The notes under the pieces were generated by a model. That model did not search any database and had not been told where the DNA came from. It was given only the letters and a program-made list of their open reading frames with translations. Made by a program: the position numbers and the translations under genes. Source: Nostoc sp. TCL26-01 (GTDB taxonomy: Bacteria > Cyanobacteriota > Cyanobacteriia > Cyanobacteriales > Nostocaceae). Taken from it: DNA of 64,000 nt. Position 1 is the first letter of the stretch; every line of letters starts with the position of its first letter. Shown here piece after piece: positions 45,990-56,277 of this stretch. The stretch is from contig NZ_CP040297.1 of assembly GCF_013393945.1 (NCBI RefSeq), positions 5,807,296 through 5,871,295 on the forward strand, given 5' to 3'.

Positions 45990-46246
45990 TAGACAGTTAC
46001 GGGACGGCGGATCAATAGAGAAAAATAGCCTGTGCAGTCTGTAATCTGTTCTACTTGATAACCAGCCATTGTCAGGCTATCAGGAACTTGCTCGATTGGT
46101 TCTCCGGGATCTAACCAGACTTCCAACAAAGCGCCAGGGGACATTTTTTCTAAACGTAATTTTGTCCGCACAAAATTAATCGGGCAAGGAGTGCCGCGCA
46201 AATCGAGTTGAGCATCAGGTGTTGACACAGAAGAAGAAAGCTTCAT
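45989..46246 (-). CDS. TusA/SirA-like sulfur-carrier protein
   Basis: An 85-residue two-layer protein with the family motif LDLRGTPCPINFVRTKL, whose CPxP-like cysteine would carry a persulfide. In this copy the second proline of CPxP is replaced (CPIN). Overlaps dnaJ upstream (TAATG) and rsgA downstream (TAATG). Role of this cyanobacterial gene is not proven. Confidence 0.88.
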   Translation of the reverse strand: MKLSSSVSTPDAQLDLRGTPCPINFVRTKLRLEKMSPGALLEVWLDPGEPIEQVPDSLTMAGYQVEQITDCTGYFSLLIRRPVTV

Positions 46247-47373
46247 TACTTAAACAGATTTCCTAAAAAACCTTCCAAGCCGCCTTTACCAGTGCGGTCT
46301 CCCTTAATTTTAGCCAGCTTCTCCAGCAATTCTCTCTCCTCTGGGATTATCTTAGTCGGGATATCAATTAACACCGTTAACAGATGATCCCCACGACTAA
46401 CAGGATTACCCAAGCGAGGGACACCGCGATTTTCCAGCTTCATCACCGTATTAGGTTGAGTACCAGCAGGAATAATCAACTCGACAGGCCCGTCTACTGT
46501 GTTTACCTCCAAGCGACAACCCAAGATGGCTTGCAGGTAACTAACTTTAATTTCCGAGAGGACATTAATCCCATCACGATGGAATTCTTCATCCTCATTC
46601 ACAAACAAGTATACGTATAAATCTCCAGGGGGGCCACCTCTTTGACCAGCATCACCTTCTTGGGATATACGCAAACGAGTGCCATTGTCTACACCTGCGG
46701 GAATGGTAATTTTCAGTTTTTTGGTAACTTGATTGGTTCCCTTACCATCACAGGCATCACATTTGTCTTCAATCACCATCCCTGTACCATTACAGGTAGG
46801 ACAAGTTGAGACTTGAGTGAAACTACCGAAAGGTGTTCTAGTAACACGACGTACTTGACCCGAACCGCTACAAGTCGAACAAGTGCGTGGCCGAGTACCT
46901 GGCTTTGCTCCCGAACCGCTACAGGTTTCACAGGTTTCTAGATGGGAAATGCGAATTTCTTTTTCCCCACCAAACACAGCTTCCCGAAAATCTAACTTCA
47001 GGTCGAGGCGTAAATCATCGCCTCGTGCTGGCCCGCCGCGTCTTCTCTGCTGGGTAGGGCCACCCATACCGCCAGCAAACCCACTGAAAATACTTTCAAA
47101 GATATCGGCAAAACCGCCCATATCGCCCACATCTTGAAAGCCAACACCAGCACCTGAAACACCTTCAGGGCCAAAGCGATCGTAACGCGCACGAGTTTCT
47201 GGCTCAGATAGCACTTCATAAGCACGGTTGATTTCCTTGAAGCGCTCTTCGGCTCCCGGTTCTTTGTTCACATCAGGGTGATACTTCCGGGCTAGACGGC
47301 GGTAGGCTTGTTTGATTTCTTCTTTGTCAGCGTCACGAGCAACGCCTAGAATCTCATAATAGTCGCGGGCCAT
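46246..47373 (-). CDS. dnaJ: Chaperone protein DnaJ
   Basis: Type I Hsp40, 375 residues: J domain with HPD (residues about 1-70), Gly/Phe region, four zinc-finger repeats (CETCSGSG, CSTCSGSG, CPTCNGTG, CDACDGKG), and C-terminal substrate-binding domains. Works with the DnaK and GrpE encoded upstream on the same strand. Its stop overlaps the next start (TAATG). Contrast with the finger-less homologue at 10103. Confidence 0.97.
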   Translation of the reverse strand: MARDYYEILGVARDADKEEIKQAYRRLARKYHPDVNKEPGAEERFKEINRAYEVLSEPETRARYDRFGPEGVSGAGVGFQDVGDMGGFADIFESIFSGFAGGMGGPTQQRRRGGPARGDDLRLDLKLDFREAVFGGEKEIRISHLETCETCSGSGAKPGTRPRTCSTCSGSGQVRRVTRTPFGSFTQVSTCPTCNGTGMVIEDKCDACDGKGTNQVTKKLKITIPAGVDNGTRLRISQEGDAGQRGGPPGDLYVYLFVNEDEEFHRDGINVLSEIKVSYLQAILGCRLEVNTVDGPVELIIPAGTQPNTVMKLENRGVPRLGNPVSRGDHLLTVLIDIPTKIIPEERELLEKLAKIKGDRTGKGGLEGFLGNLFK

Positions 47374-47855
47374 ATAGCAAAGGTTAAGTTAGGAGGAAGG
47401 AGGCAGTAGGCAGTAGACACCACAAGGGCGGCTTACCGGATGCTAAGTAGAAGGCAAAAGTTAAATTATGTTAATAACTGATTTTACCTTTTACTCTTTA
47501 CAAAAATCACCAGCAAGTTTAAACAATACCAGTTTGTGTAAAAAGACAAGCAATGCCGAAGTTAGCAGTAGAGGAAACATGACTTTAGACTCTTAAGGCC
47601 AAGTCGGCTGTCTCCTTTACAATTGTGCTACGTACCGAGATAAAACCCTGCCTATAAACTAGAGGGGCTAGCCGCACCATTCGGTGTGGAAAACCCCCCA
47701 TGTTGGGTATTAGGGATTGGGGAATAGGGGGCAGGGGGGCAGGGGGCAGGGGGCAAGGGAGGCAGGGGAGAGAAAAGAATGGTAATTTTTAACTATTGCC
47801 TATTGCCTATTGCCTATTGCCTATTGCCTATTGCCTATTGCCTATTGCCTATTGC
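47374..47855. repeat. Repeat-rich spacer between dnaK and dnaJ
   Basis: About 480 bp with G-rich repeats (GGCAGGGGGCAGG, 47727-47770), and about nine tandem TATTGCC heptamers (47798-47858) that run into the 3' end of dnaK. No gene found. The distance suggests that dnaJ may have its own promoter. Confidence 0.8.
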
Positions 47856-49820
47856 CTAATCTATCGCTTCATAATCAGCTTGTGCTGTACTATCTTCATC
47901 AAAATCAAAATTAAATTGGGGTATTAGGGTTCCATTAACATGGTTTTCTGTTTCTAAGTGTAAGGAACTACTCTCAGAAATTACTTCGCCTTCATCGTTG
48001 TTGGGAGTAGCAGCGCGTTGATAAACATTAGCCCCAATAGCAAACAATGTTTGTTGGAAATCGTCTAAACATTGCTGAAATTCTTTGAGGGAAATGCCTG
48101 GATTAGTCATAACACCCTGGAGTGTTAACATTTTTTCATTGGCTAACACTTTCATTTGTTCGCCAATCAATTCGCCATTATCCTTTAAGGTGGATTCGTA
48201 ACTGAATAACAAATTATCGGCTTGGTTTTTCAGTTCAACTAGTTCTTTGCGTTTCTTATCTTCTTCGGCAAAAACTTCTGCTTCTTGCCGCATCCGTTCT
48301 ACTTCGTTGGTACTCAAACCACCAGTATTAGTAATACGAATGCTCTGTTCCCTACCCGTACCTTTATCTTGAGCGCCAACCTTGAGAATACCATTGACAT
48401 CGATTTCAAAAGAAACCTCGATTTGTGGTACGCCACGAGGGGCTGGGGGAATTCCAGCTAACAGGAATTTGCCGAGACTCTTATTATCTCGTGCCATTGC
48501 CCGTTCACCTTGGAGGACGTGAATTTCCACGGAGGTTTGGCCATCAACTGCGGTGGAAAACACTTGCGACTTACTTGTCGGTATCGTAGTGTTCCGTTCG
48601 ATGATTTTGGTAAAGACTTCGCCCAGAGTTTCAATCCCCAAGGATAAAGGTGTGACATCCAATAACAACAGATTATCAACTTCCCCACCCAATACCCCGG
48701 CTTGAATTGCTGCACCTAAAGCTACAGCCTCATCAGGATTCACCGAACGATCAGGGGTTTTCCCGTTAAAAAATTTGATCAGCGCATTCTGTACTGCTGG
48801 AATGCGAGTAGAACCACCTACCAAAATAATCTTATCGATGTCTTGTGCTTTCAAGTCCGCATCTTTGATGGCTTGAATCATCGGTTCGATGGTGGCTTCG
48901 ATTAAATGCCCTACTAATTCTTCAAATTTTGACCGACTCAGTTCCATCTCCAGATGTTTCGGCCCGGTGGCATCAGATGTAATAAATGGCAAGTTCACCG
49001 AGGTACTTGCCATACTGGAGAGTTCTATTTTGGCTTTTTCGGCTGCTTCCCGCAGACGTTGCAGTGCCATTTTATCCTGGGCAAGGTCGATTTTCTCTTG
49101 CTGTTGAAAGCGTTCAATCATCCACTGGACAATACAACCGTCAAAGTCGTCACCACCTAGTTGATTGTTACCGCTAGTGGCTTTAACTTCAAAAACTCCA
49201 TCTCCCAACTGTAGTATTGATACGTCGAAAGTGCCGCCGCCCAAGTCAAAAACTAAAATTAGCTGCTCTTGGTCTTGTTTTTCCAATCCAAAGGCTAGAG
49301 CAGCCGCAGTGGGTTCATTAATAATCCGTAAAACTTCTAGTCCGGCAATTGTACCAGCGTCTTTAGTCGCTTGTCTTTGAGCATCTGTAAAATAAGCAGG
49401 TACGGTAATTACTGCCTGTGTTACAGTCTCACCTAAAAAGTTTTCCGCGTCCTGCTTGAGTTTTTGCAGGATCATCGCTGATATTTCTTGGGGGGTGTAG
49501 TTGCGTCCGCGAATCTGCACATCAACGGTATCGTCTCGACCCTTGACGCAGCTGTAAGGTACACGATCGCGTTCTGTTTCCGTATCCTCCCAACGGCGGC
49601 CGATGAATCGCTTGATACTGAAAATCGTGTTCTCCGCATTGGTTACGGCTTGGCGTTTTGCCAGTTGACCAACCAAGCGATCGCCACCTTTGCCAAATCC
49701 CACAATACTCGGTGTGGTTCGTCCCCCCTCGGAACTAGCGATCACTATCGGTTGACCACCTTCCAAAACTGCAACACAACTATTTGTAGTGCCTAAGTCG
49801 ATCCCAATAACTTTTCCCAT
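47856..49820 (-). CDS. dnaK: Molecular chaperone DnaK (Hsp70)
   Basis: ATP-driven chaperone, 654 residues. Nucleotide-binding domain with GIDLGTTNSCVAV, VFDLGGGTFDVSIL and VGGSTRIPAVQ; substrate-binding domain starting LLLDVTPLSLGIE; C-terminal lid and an acidic tail (FDEDSTAQADYEAID) lacking the usual EEVD. Downstream of grpE and upstream of dnaJ on the same strand. Cyanobacteria keep several DnaK copies; this is the grpE-linked one. Confidence 0.97.
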   Translation of the reverse strand: MGKVIGIDLGTTNSCVAVLEGGQPIVIASSEGGRTTPSIVGFGKGGDRLVGQLAKRQAVTNAENTIFSIKRFIGRRWEDTETERDRVPYSCVKGRDDTVDVQIRGRNYTPQEISAMILQKLKQDAENFLGETVTQAVITVPAYFTDAQRQATKDAGTIAGLEVLRIINEPTAAALAFGLEKQDQEQLILVFDLGGGTFDVSILQLGDGVFEVKATSGNNQLGGDDFDGCIVQWMIERFQQQEKIDLAQDKMALQRLREAAEKAKIELSSMASTSVNLPFITSDATGPKHLEMELSRSKFEELVGHLIEATIEPMIQAIKDADLKAQDIDKIILVGGSTRIPAVQNALIKFFNGKTPDRSVNPDEAVALGAAIQAGVLGGEVDNLLLLDVTPLSLGIETLGEVFTKIIERNTTIPTSKSQVFSTAVDGQTSVEIHVLQGERAMARDNKSLGKFLLAGIPPAPRGVPQIEVSFEIDVNGILKVGAQDKGTGREQSIRITNTGGLSTNEVERMRQEAEVFAEEDKKRKELVELKNQADNLLFSYESTLKDNGELIGEQMKVLANEKMLTLQGVMTNPGISLKEFQQCLDDFQQTLFAIGANVYQRAATPNNDEGEVISESSSLHLETENHVNGTLIPQFNFDFDEDSTAQADYEAID

Positions 49821-50015
49821 ACGTAAGTATTTATACAGAGTGCTGTTTCGCGGACTTTGTTTTTGGATACAAACTTAGGCATGAGTCAGAAGTCAGGAGG
49901 CAGGAAGCAGACGTTTTACTATTGCCTATTGCCTATTGCCTATTGCCTATTCCCTCACAATGCTCGCCTCAGCTATGACCAAGCACTTTTGGTCAGCGAG
50001 GCGAGCTAATACAGG

Positions 50016-50753
50016 TTAACTGTCGGCTGGACTCGACTGATTTTCTGGTGCAGGAGGTGTGTCTTCCTTTGGAGCTGCCACCTTGACCATAGAATGACGT
50101 AGCACGCGATCGCCCAAGTAATATCCGCGCACTAACTCTTCTAACACTGTTCCTTCTGGATGTTCATCCGTAGGTTCCCGCATTACTGCTTCATGGAGGT
50201 TAGGATCAAACTCTTGTCCATCGGGACGCATTGGAGATACGCCCAAGCGTTTGAGGGAATCTACCAGTTGTTTATAAACGCCTTGATAACTTTTGTGAAT
50301 TGTCATTTCGCCATCGCTTTGTGGCTTAAGATGCGATCGCGCTCTCTCAAAGTTATCAACTACAGGCAAGAGTTCCAAAATTGTGTTGCGCTTCACCTGT
50401 AAATCCTGTTCTTCTTTTTCCTTTTGGGTGCGTCGGCGATAATTTTCAAAATCTGCCGCCATCCGCTTGTATTGCAGGTCACGTTCTTCTAATTGCGCTT
50501 TGAGGACATCGATTTGTTGACTCAATTGTGTCAAAGCGGCTGTGTCAACTGTTTGTGTCGCAGCAACACCATCATCTTCTGTGAGTGTGGTCTCTCCCGA
50601 TATATTTGTTGGGGTTGCCACTGCCTCAGTAACTTCGTTACCAGATTCGTTAGTGTTGATTTGGGTTTGGGAGTCACTCATAATTGCTTGCTTTACCTCT
50701 GTTGATTCACCCAATTGCTGGCTTGTATTGTTTACCTGTCTATTTTCGTCCAT
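50016..50753 (-). CDS. grpE: Nucleotide exchange factor GrpE
   Basis: DnaK nucleotide exchange factor, 245 residues: long polar N-terminus (about 1-85, rich in Thr, Glu, Asn), coiled-coil helix (AQLEERDLQYKRMAADFENYRRR), and the C-terminal four-helix/beta-wing with GQEFDPNLHEAV and VLEELVRGYYLGDRVLRH. First gene of the chaperone block. Repeats of TATTGCC type separate it from dnaK. Confidence 0.96.
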   Translation of the reverse strand: MDENRQVNNTSQQLGESTEVKQAIMSDSQTQINTNESGNEVTEAVATPTNISGETTLTEDDGVAATQTVDTAALTQLSQQIDVLKAQLEERDLQYKRMAADFENYRRRTQKEKEEQDLQVKRNTILELLPVVDNFERARSHLKPQSDGEMTIHKSYQGVYKQLVDSLKRLGVSPMRPDGQEFDPNLHEAVMREPTDEHPEGTVLEELVRGYYLGDRVLRHSMVKVAAPKEDTPPAPENQSSPADS

Positions 50754-51104
50754 CTTTGTCTAAGTCTACTCATCCCAGATACTAGTTGCAGCAATATTTC
50801 ACCACAATTAGCAACCGTTGCTATTAATGGCTATCTACTGCTACGGCTAATTTGTGCCGAAACTTCTCTAGGGTGATGTCACCGTCATCTTATTGTGACA
50901 AATGGTAAACAGATTAGCGTAGACCTGATGAGGGCGGTATTCCGAACGGGAGTGGGGGAGTGATCGTTTCTTAATTTTGAATTATGAGTTGATGTCGGAC
51001 TGCCTTTATCAAGTTTTGACTGGAATTTACTAAGTGTAGATGAAAATTCTGTTACCAAAGCTGGGAATACTCTAAGCAGAGGTTTTCCTACTCATTGCTC
51101 ACCT
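50754..51104. promoter_or_regulatory. Divergent promoter region of grpE and pilB
   Basis: About 350 bp between divergent start codons. It should hold promoters for the chaperone block and for the pilus operon. A palindrome GGTGA-TG-TCACC lies at 50872-50883. No CIRCE element (TTAGCACTC-N9-GAGTGCTAA) was seen. No small gene found. Confidence 0.55.
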
Positions 51105-53117
51105 ATGACTAACTCGTCACCACAACGACGTAGTACTGCTCTAACTACAAGAACAGAGTTTTCTCCCTTCGGGAATAAGCTAGTACAATCTGGCTACGTT
51201 AACACCGATCAGATGAGACAGGCGCTGATTGAGAGTCGCAAGTCTGGCAGACCCTTGACAGAAGTGCTGGAGTCAATCACCGGGCGACAACTCTCACCTG
51301 AGTTCCTCAGACAGTACAAGAAACAGCAATTATTTGAATTAAAGATACTATACGGCGTTGAATTCCTTGATCCGGAAGTCAATGATGTCGGTAGCACGAT
51401 GGTGGGTAATCTCATTGATACCCTCATTCCGGTGGATATCTGTCGTCGTCATCGTTTAGTACCACTATCAAAAAATGACGAACAAACTCCGCCTTGTGTG
51501 TTAGTAGCGATGGTCGATCCGGACAACTTAGAAGCGTCCGATGACCTGAATCGCATCCTCCGCCCACAAGGTTTGACATTAAATCGCATGGTAATTACCC
51601 AGGAGGATTACCAACAGCTAATCAATCACTATTTGGATGAATTAGCTGTCAGGCAAAAGCACCTGGAACAAGAAAAATTTACCGATATTAATCAGGATTT
51701 AGAAAACCTCGGCAATCTGGATATTCAAGATGCGCCTGATGATATGGAGGCTGATTTAGGCGCAGCGATGAAGGGTGCGGAGGATGCACCAGTTATCAAT
51801 CTTGTCAATAGAATTTTGGCTAAGGCTTTGCATGAGAAAGTTTCTGATATCCATATTGAACCGCAAGAAGAAAATTTGCGTATCCGCTTCCGCAAGGATG
51901 GGGTGTTGCGAGAAGCTTTTGATCCTCTACCAAAGAGAATCATTCCGGCGGTGACAGCCAGATTTAAAATTATCTCTAACTTAGATATTGCCGAGAGACG
52001 TTTACCCCAAGACGGACGGATTCGGCGGATGTTTGAGGGACGGAAAGTTGACTTCCGGGTGAACACATTACCTAGTCGCTACGGTGAAAAGGTGGTATTG
52101 CGGATTTTGGATAACTCTTCTACCCAATTGGGTTTGAATAAGTTAATCACCGATCCAGATACCTTGGCAATTGTTCAAGATATGGTGAGTAAGCCTTTTG
52201 GGTTGATTTTGGTAACAGGCCCTACTGGTTCTGGTAAAACAACTTCACTATATTCGGCACTGGCAGAGAAGAACTCACCGGGAATTAATATTAGTACTGT
52301 AGAAGACCCCATCGAGTACAGTTTGCCGGGGATTACTCAAGTACAGGTAATTCGAGAAAAGGGTTTGGATTTTGCGACAGCCTTACGGGCTTTCTTGCGG
52401 CAAGATCCAGATGTGCTGCTGGTGGGGGAAACACGAGATAAGGAAACAGCAAAAACAGCGATTGAAGCTGCTTTGACTGGTCACTTAGTATTAACTACTT
52501 TACATACTAATGATGCTCCAGGTGCGATCGCTCGTTTGGGTGAAATGGGAATTGAACCGTTCATGGTTTCTAGTTCCCTAATTGGTGTATTGGCACAACG
52601 TCTAGTCCGGCGTGTTTGTGGTGATTGTCGCATTGCTTATACTCCCACCACTGAAGAACTAGCGCGTTATGGGATGACAGCTGCTCAAGAGGTTGCCGTC
52701 ACATTCTACAAGGCTAATACTGTACCAGCAGAAGCGATCGCTGAAGCTAAAGCCAAAAATCAGCTTTGCCCAAGTTGTAACGGTGTTGGCTACAAAGGAC
52801 GTTGTGGTGTCTATGAAGTGATGCGGGTGACAGAAAATCTGCAAACTTTAATCAACGAAGAAGCACCAACCGAACGCATCAAAGAAGTTGCTGTAGAAGA
52901 AGGCATGAAAACCTTGCTGGCTTACAGCTTAGATTTAGTCCGTCATGGTGCTACCACCCTAGAAGAAGTAGAACGGGTAACTTTCACCGACACAGGACTA
53001 GAAGCCGAATTAAAAGCTAAACGCAAGAGTGGCCTTACCTGTCGGACTTGTCATGCCCAATTACAACCAGAATGGCTAGATTGTCCCTACTGTATGACAT
53101 CCAGGTTTCAAGATTAG
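51105..53117 (+). CDS. pilB: Type IV pilus extension ATPase PilB
   Basis: Hexameric ATPase that powers pilus assembly, 670 residues. N-terminal MshE/T2SSE-N domain (residues about 20-190), Walker A GPTGSGKTTSLYS (about 372-380), Asp box and Walker B LLVGETRDKET, and the tetracysteine zinc motif CGDC...CPSCNGVGYKGRCG. After the usual end there is a C-terminal extension with another CxxC...CxxC pair (CRTCHAQLQPEWLDCPYC), likely a zinc ribbon. First gene of pilB-pilT-pilC. Confidence 0.96.
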   Translation: MTNSSPQRRSTALTTRTEFSPFGNKLVQSGYVNTDQMRQALIESRKSGRPLTEVLESITGRQLSPEFLRQYKKQQLFELKILYGVEFLDPEVNDVGSTMVGNLIDTLIPVDICRRHRLVPLSKNDEQTPPCVLVAMVDPDNLEASDDLNRILRPQGLTLNRMVITQEDYQQLINHYLDELAVRQKHLEQEKFTDINQDLENLGNLDIQDAPDDMEADLGAAMKGAEDAPVINLVNRILAKALHEKVSDIHIEPQEENLRIRFRKDGVLREAFDPLPKRIIPAVTARFKIISNLDIAERRLPQDGRIRRMFEGRKVDFRVNTLPSRYGEKVVLRILDNSSTQLGLNKLITDPDTLAIVQDMVSKPFGLILVTGPTGSGKTTSLYSALAEKNSPGINISTVEDPIEYSLPGITQVQVIREKGLDFATALRAFLRQDPDVLLVGETRDKETAKTAIEAALTGHLVLTTLHTNDAPGAIARLGEMGIEPFMVSSSLIGVLAQRLVRRVCGDCRIAYTPTTEELARYGMTAAQEVAVTFYKANTVPAEAIAEAKAKNQLCPSCNGVGYKGRCGVYEVMRVTENLQTLINEEAPTERIKEVAVEEGMKTLLAYSLDLVRHGATTLEEVERVTFTDTGLEAELKAKRKSGLTCRTCHAQLQPEWLDCPYCMTSRFQD

Positions 53118-53207
53118 TCATCCAGAAGCCAGAAAGTAGAGGAAATGAAATTTCCCCCCACTCCTTACTCCCTACTCCCCACTTTTTGAATTGGAACGCA
53201 GCAACCT

Positions 53208-54326
53208 ATGGAAATGATGATTGAAGACTTGATGGAACAGATGATTGAAATGGGTGGCTCGGATTTGCACTTATCCGCAGGTTTACCGCCCTATTTCCGC
53301 ATCAGTGGTAAACTCACACCCATCGGCGAAGAGAAACTGACCGCAGATCAGTGTCAAAGACTCATTTTTAGTATGCTCAATAATACCCAGCGTAAAACCC
53401 TAGAGCAGACATGGGAATTAGATTGTTCTTACGGTGTCAAGGGTTTGGCTCGCTTCCGGGTCAATGTTTATAAAGAACGTGGTGCTTATGCTGCTTGTTT
53501 AAGAGCGCTGAGTTCTAAAATTCCTAACTTTGAAAAATTAGGTCTACCAGATGTAGTCCGAGAAATGTGCGACAAACCTAGAGGATTAATTCTGGTAACA
53601 GGCCCCACAGGTTCCGGTAAAACCACGACTTTGGCGGCAATGATTGATTTAATTAATCGCACTAAAGCCGAGCATATCCTGACGGTAGAAGACCCCATTG
53701 AATTTGTCTATGAACCAATTAAAAGCTTAGTTCATCAACGCCAATTGAATGAAGATACCAAAAGTTTTGCTAATGCTTTAAAAGCAGCTTTACGGGAAGA
53801 TCCAGATATTATTCTCGTGGGAGAAATGCGTGATTTAGAAACTATTTCTTTGGCAATTTCCGCAGCAGAAACCGGACACTTAGTCTTTGGTACACTACAC
53901 ACCAGTTCGGCTTCACAAACTGTTGACCGGATTATTGACGTTTTCCCCCACGAACGACAAACCCAAGTACGGGTACAGTTATCTAACTCTTTAGTAGCAG
54001 TATTTAGCCAAACCTTAGTGCCAAAGAAAAATCCCAAGCCAGGTGAATATGGTCGGATCATGGCACAAGAAATTATGATTGTTACCCCTGCTATTTCTAA
54101 CTTGATTCGTGAAGGTAAAACATCACAAATTTATTCAGCAATTCAGACTGGTGGCAAGCTAGGAATGCAAACTTTAGAGAAAGTCTTAGCAGATTATTAC
54201 AAAGCCGGAACCATCTCCTTTGAAGCAGCGATGTCGAAAACCTCAAAACCAGACGAAATCCAACGTCTCATTGGCCCTGCTACCCCATCACAAAATGCTA
54301 AACCCGGAGCAGTAAAAGCACACTAA
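53208..54326 (+). CDS. pilT: Type IV pilus retraction ATPase PilT
   Basis: Hexameric ATPase that disassembles pili to drive twitching or gliding, 372 residues. GSDLHLSAGLPP at the N-terminus, Walker A GPTGSGKTTTLAA (about 131-143), HILTVEDPIEF, Walker B IILVGEMRDLETIS, and TGHLVFGTLHT with the His box. Follows pilB; the 90-bp spacer has short CCCCACTCC-type repeats. Confidence 0.96.
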   Translation: MEMMIEDLMEQMIEMGGSDLHLSAGLPPYFRISGKLTPIGEEKLTADQCQRLIFSMLNNTQRKTLEQTWELDCSYGVKGLARFRVNVYKERGAYAACLRALSSKIPNFEKLGLPDVVREMCDKPRGLILVTGPTGSGKTTTLAAMIDLINRTKAEHILTVEDPIEFVYEPIKSLVHQRQLNEDTKSFANALKAALREDPDIILVGEMRDLETISLAISAAETGHLVFGTLHTSSASQTVDRIIDVFPHERQTQVRVQLSNSLVAVFSQTLVPKKNPKPGEYGRIMAQEIMIVTPAISNLIREGKTSQIYSAIQTGGKLGMQTLEKVLADYYKAGTISFEAAMSKTSKPDEIQRLIGPATPSQNAKPGAVKAH

Positions 54327-54405
54327 ATAAATAGTCAATAGTCAATAGCTATGAACTATAGACTATTGACTAAATAATTTTGAATTTTGAATTTTGAATT
54401 GATTT

Positions 54406-55629
54406 ATGCCAACATTCATTGCCCGGGTTCGGGATATACAAGGAAAAACGAGAAGCGAGAAAGTTGTTGCTGAATCTTTAGCACAAGCTCGTACTAATCT
54501 GAGAGATCAGGGGTTTGTAGTTCAAGAACTTAAACAGTTTCAAGGCTTTGGTGCTAATTTTGATCTCCAAAAATTTCAAAATTCCTTTGTCAAAGTTACT
54601 GTTAAGGAAAAAGCAGTTTTCTCTCGACAACTGGCTACGCTGGTAAATGCGGGGGTGGCAATTGTTCGAGGTTTGGGAGTATTAGGTGATCAGTGTACTA
54701 ATGCTAAACTCAAACAGGCTTTAAATGATATTAGCAATGATGTTCAAAGCGGTGTCAATCTTTCAGATGCAATGCGTAAGCATCCTGACTGTTTTGATGG
54801 TTTGTATGTCAGTATGATCCAAGCCGGTGAGGTTGGTGGTGTTTTAGATGAAGTGCTAAATCGCCTAGCCAAGTTATTAGAAGATGTCGCTAGATTACAA
54901 AACCAAATTAAATCAGCCCTGGCTTATCCAGTAGTTGTAGGTATTCTAGCAACTGGGATTTTTGTGGGGATGACAGTTTTTTTGATTCCCATTTTTGCCA
55001 AAATTTTCCAAGATTTAGGCACGGAATTACCTGCACTGACACAATTTTTAATGGATTGTAGTGAGATTTTGAGAAGTTGGAAGTCTGGAGTCATTGTTGG
55101 TGCGATTGTAGGTGCAAGAATTGCTTTTACACAGTATTACAAAACCCGTGTGGGTAAAGAAACAATTGACCGTCTTTCTTTAAAAATGCCCTTATTTGGT
55201 GACTTGATTCAAAAATCTTCAGTTGCTCGTTTTAGCCGTACCTTTGGGTCTTTGACTCGTTCTGGTGTACCGATTCTGACTTCTTTAGAAATTGTTCGGG
55301 ATACATCAGGAAACCAAGTAGTTGCTAACGCTATAGATGGAGCCAGAGCCGAAATTCAACAAGGAGGGATGATTAGTATTGCCTTGCAAAAAGACCAAGT
55401 TTTTCCGCCAATGGCAATTCAAATGATTAGCATTGGTGAAGAGACTGGGGAATTGGATGCCATGCTGATGAAGATTGCTGATTTCTATGAAGATGAAGTC
55501 GAACAGGCAGTCAAAGCATTAACTAGCGTTTTAGAACCAATTATGATTTTGGTTCTAGGGGGTATGGTAGGGACAATTTTGCTGGCGATGTATTTGCCTT
55601 TATTTAAGGTATTTGAAAAATTAGGATAG
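54406..55629 (+). CDS. pilC: Type IV pilus inner-membrane platform protein PilC
   Basis: Membrane platform for PilB/PilT, 407 residues, two T2SSF domains: FSRQLATLVNAGVAIVRGL (first) and FSRTFGSLTRSGVPILTSL (second), each followed by hydrophobic segments (about 175-200, 220-240 and 375-400). Third gene of the pilus operon; together they form the motor that moves hormogonia in filamentous cyanobacteria (established for the genus, inferred here). Confidence 0.96.
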   Translation: MPTFIARVRDIQGKTRSEKVVAESLAQARTNLRDQGFVVQELKQFQGFGANFDLQKFQNSFVKVTVKEKAVFSRQLATLVNAGVAIVRGLGVLGDQCTNAKLKQALNDISNDVQSGVNLSDAMRKHPDCFDGLYVSMIQAGEVGGVLDEVLNRLAKLLEDVARLQNQIKSALAYPVVVGILATGIFVGMTVFLIPIFAKIFQDLGTELPALTQFLMDCSEILRSWKSGVIVGAIVGARIAFTQYYKTRVGKETIDRLSLKMPLFGDLIQKSSVARFSRTFGSLTRSGVPILTSLEIVRDTSGNQVVANAIDGARAEIQQGGMISIALQKDQVFPPMAIQMISIGEETGELDAMLMKIADFYEDEVEQAVKALTSVLEPIMILVLGGMVGTILLAMYLPLFKVFEKLG

Positions 55630-55726
55630 ATGATAGTAGATTTGGATATTGGAGACAGATTTGATGAGCAAGCTGTCTCCAATATTTTTAATTGTTGATT
55701 TTCATAAATAAAATTTTGAATTGTAT

Positions 55727-56257
55727 ATGTCTGTGCAAAAATCATACTATGAAGCCAGCTTGGCAGAATACAGCAATCATCAAGAAGCGATCGCCCTCTT
55801 AAAACAATATCGACCATATCTAGAAATGATCCCTAGTTTGCGTCGTCCCCATGAAAGTGTCATCACTATCCCTCTACCAATTGTTCGTCTACGCAATTCT
55901 GTGTCTACTAACCCACAGGCTACTCAGCTACCCTGTGATGTGGTAATCATCATGTGCGACCCTGAATGGAAAGTGAAAACAGGTGCGGAAATTTTCATAT
56001 TTATTCATCGTCCCCATGAAGATTTCTCTGATTTGCTGGGACGATGGCGACAAACTCAAGTCTTACTCAATCAAGATTATGAATGGTTAATGCCTCCTCG
56101 CCACAGTCATGTTTTAAGTGAGGGGGGTAATACGATTTATCCGTTATTTGTAGTCTTTAGTGAAACCTCACAACGCATTCAACGGGGACTGATAGGTGCA
56201 GAATTACCCTTTATTATTAGTTCACTGTATGAGGAGGAGCTAGAGATTAAGAGCTAG
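55727..56257 (+). CDS. Conserved cyanobacterial hypothetical protein
   Basis: A 176-residue protein I cannot name. It contains conserved-looking parts VIIMCDPEWKVKTGAEIF and FIHRPHEDFSDLLGRWRQ and no membrane segment. The first ATG of the frame is at 55727; a TTG two codons earlier is unlikely. It follows pilC at about 100 bp, same strand, so a pilus-linked role is possible but unsupported. Confidence 0.65.
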   Translation: MSVQKSYYEASLAEYSNHQEAIALLKQYRPYLEMIPSLRRPHESVITIPLPIVRLRNSVSTNPQATQLPCDVVIIMCDPEWKVKTGAEIFIFIHRPHEDFSDLLGRWRQTQVLLNQDYEWLMPPRHSHVLSEGGNTIYPLFVVFSETSQRIQRGLIGAELPFIISSLYEEELEIKS

Positions 56258-56277
56258 TAAAAACTAGCCCCTAGTCC

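Noticed and set aside
50754..51104. CIRCE heat-shock element upstream of grpE
   Set aside because: Looked for TTAGCACTC-N9-GAGTGCTAA and did not find it; only an unrelated 12-bp palindrome is present.
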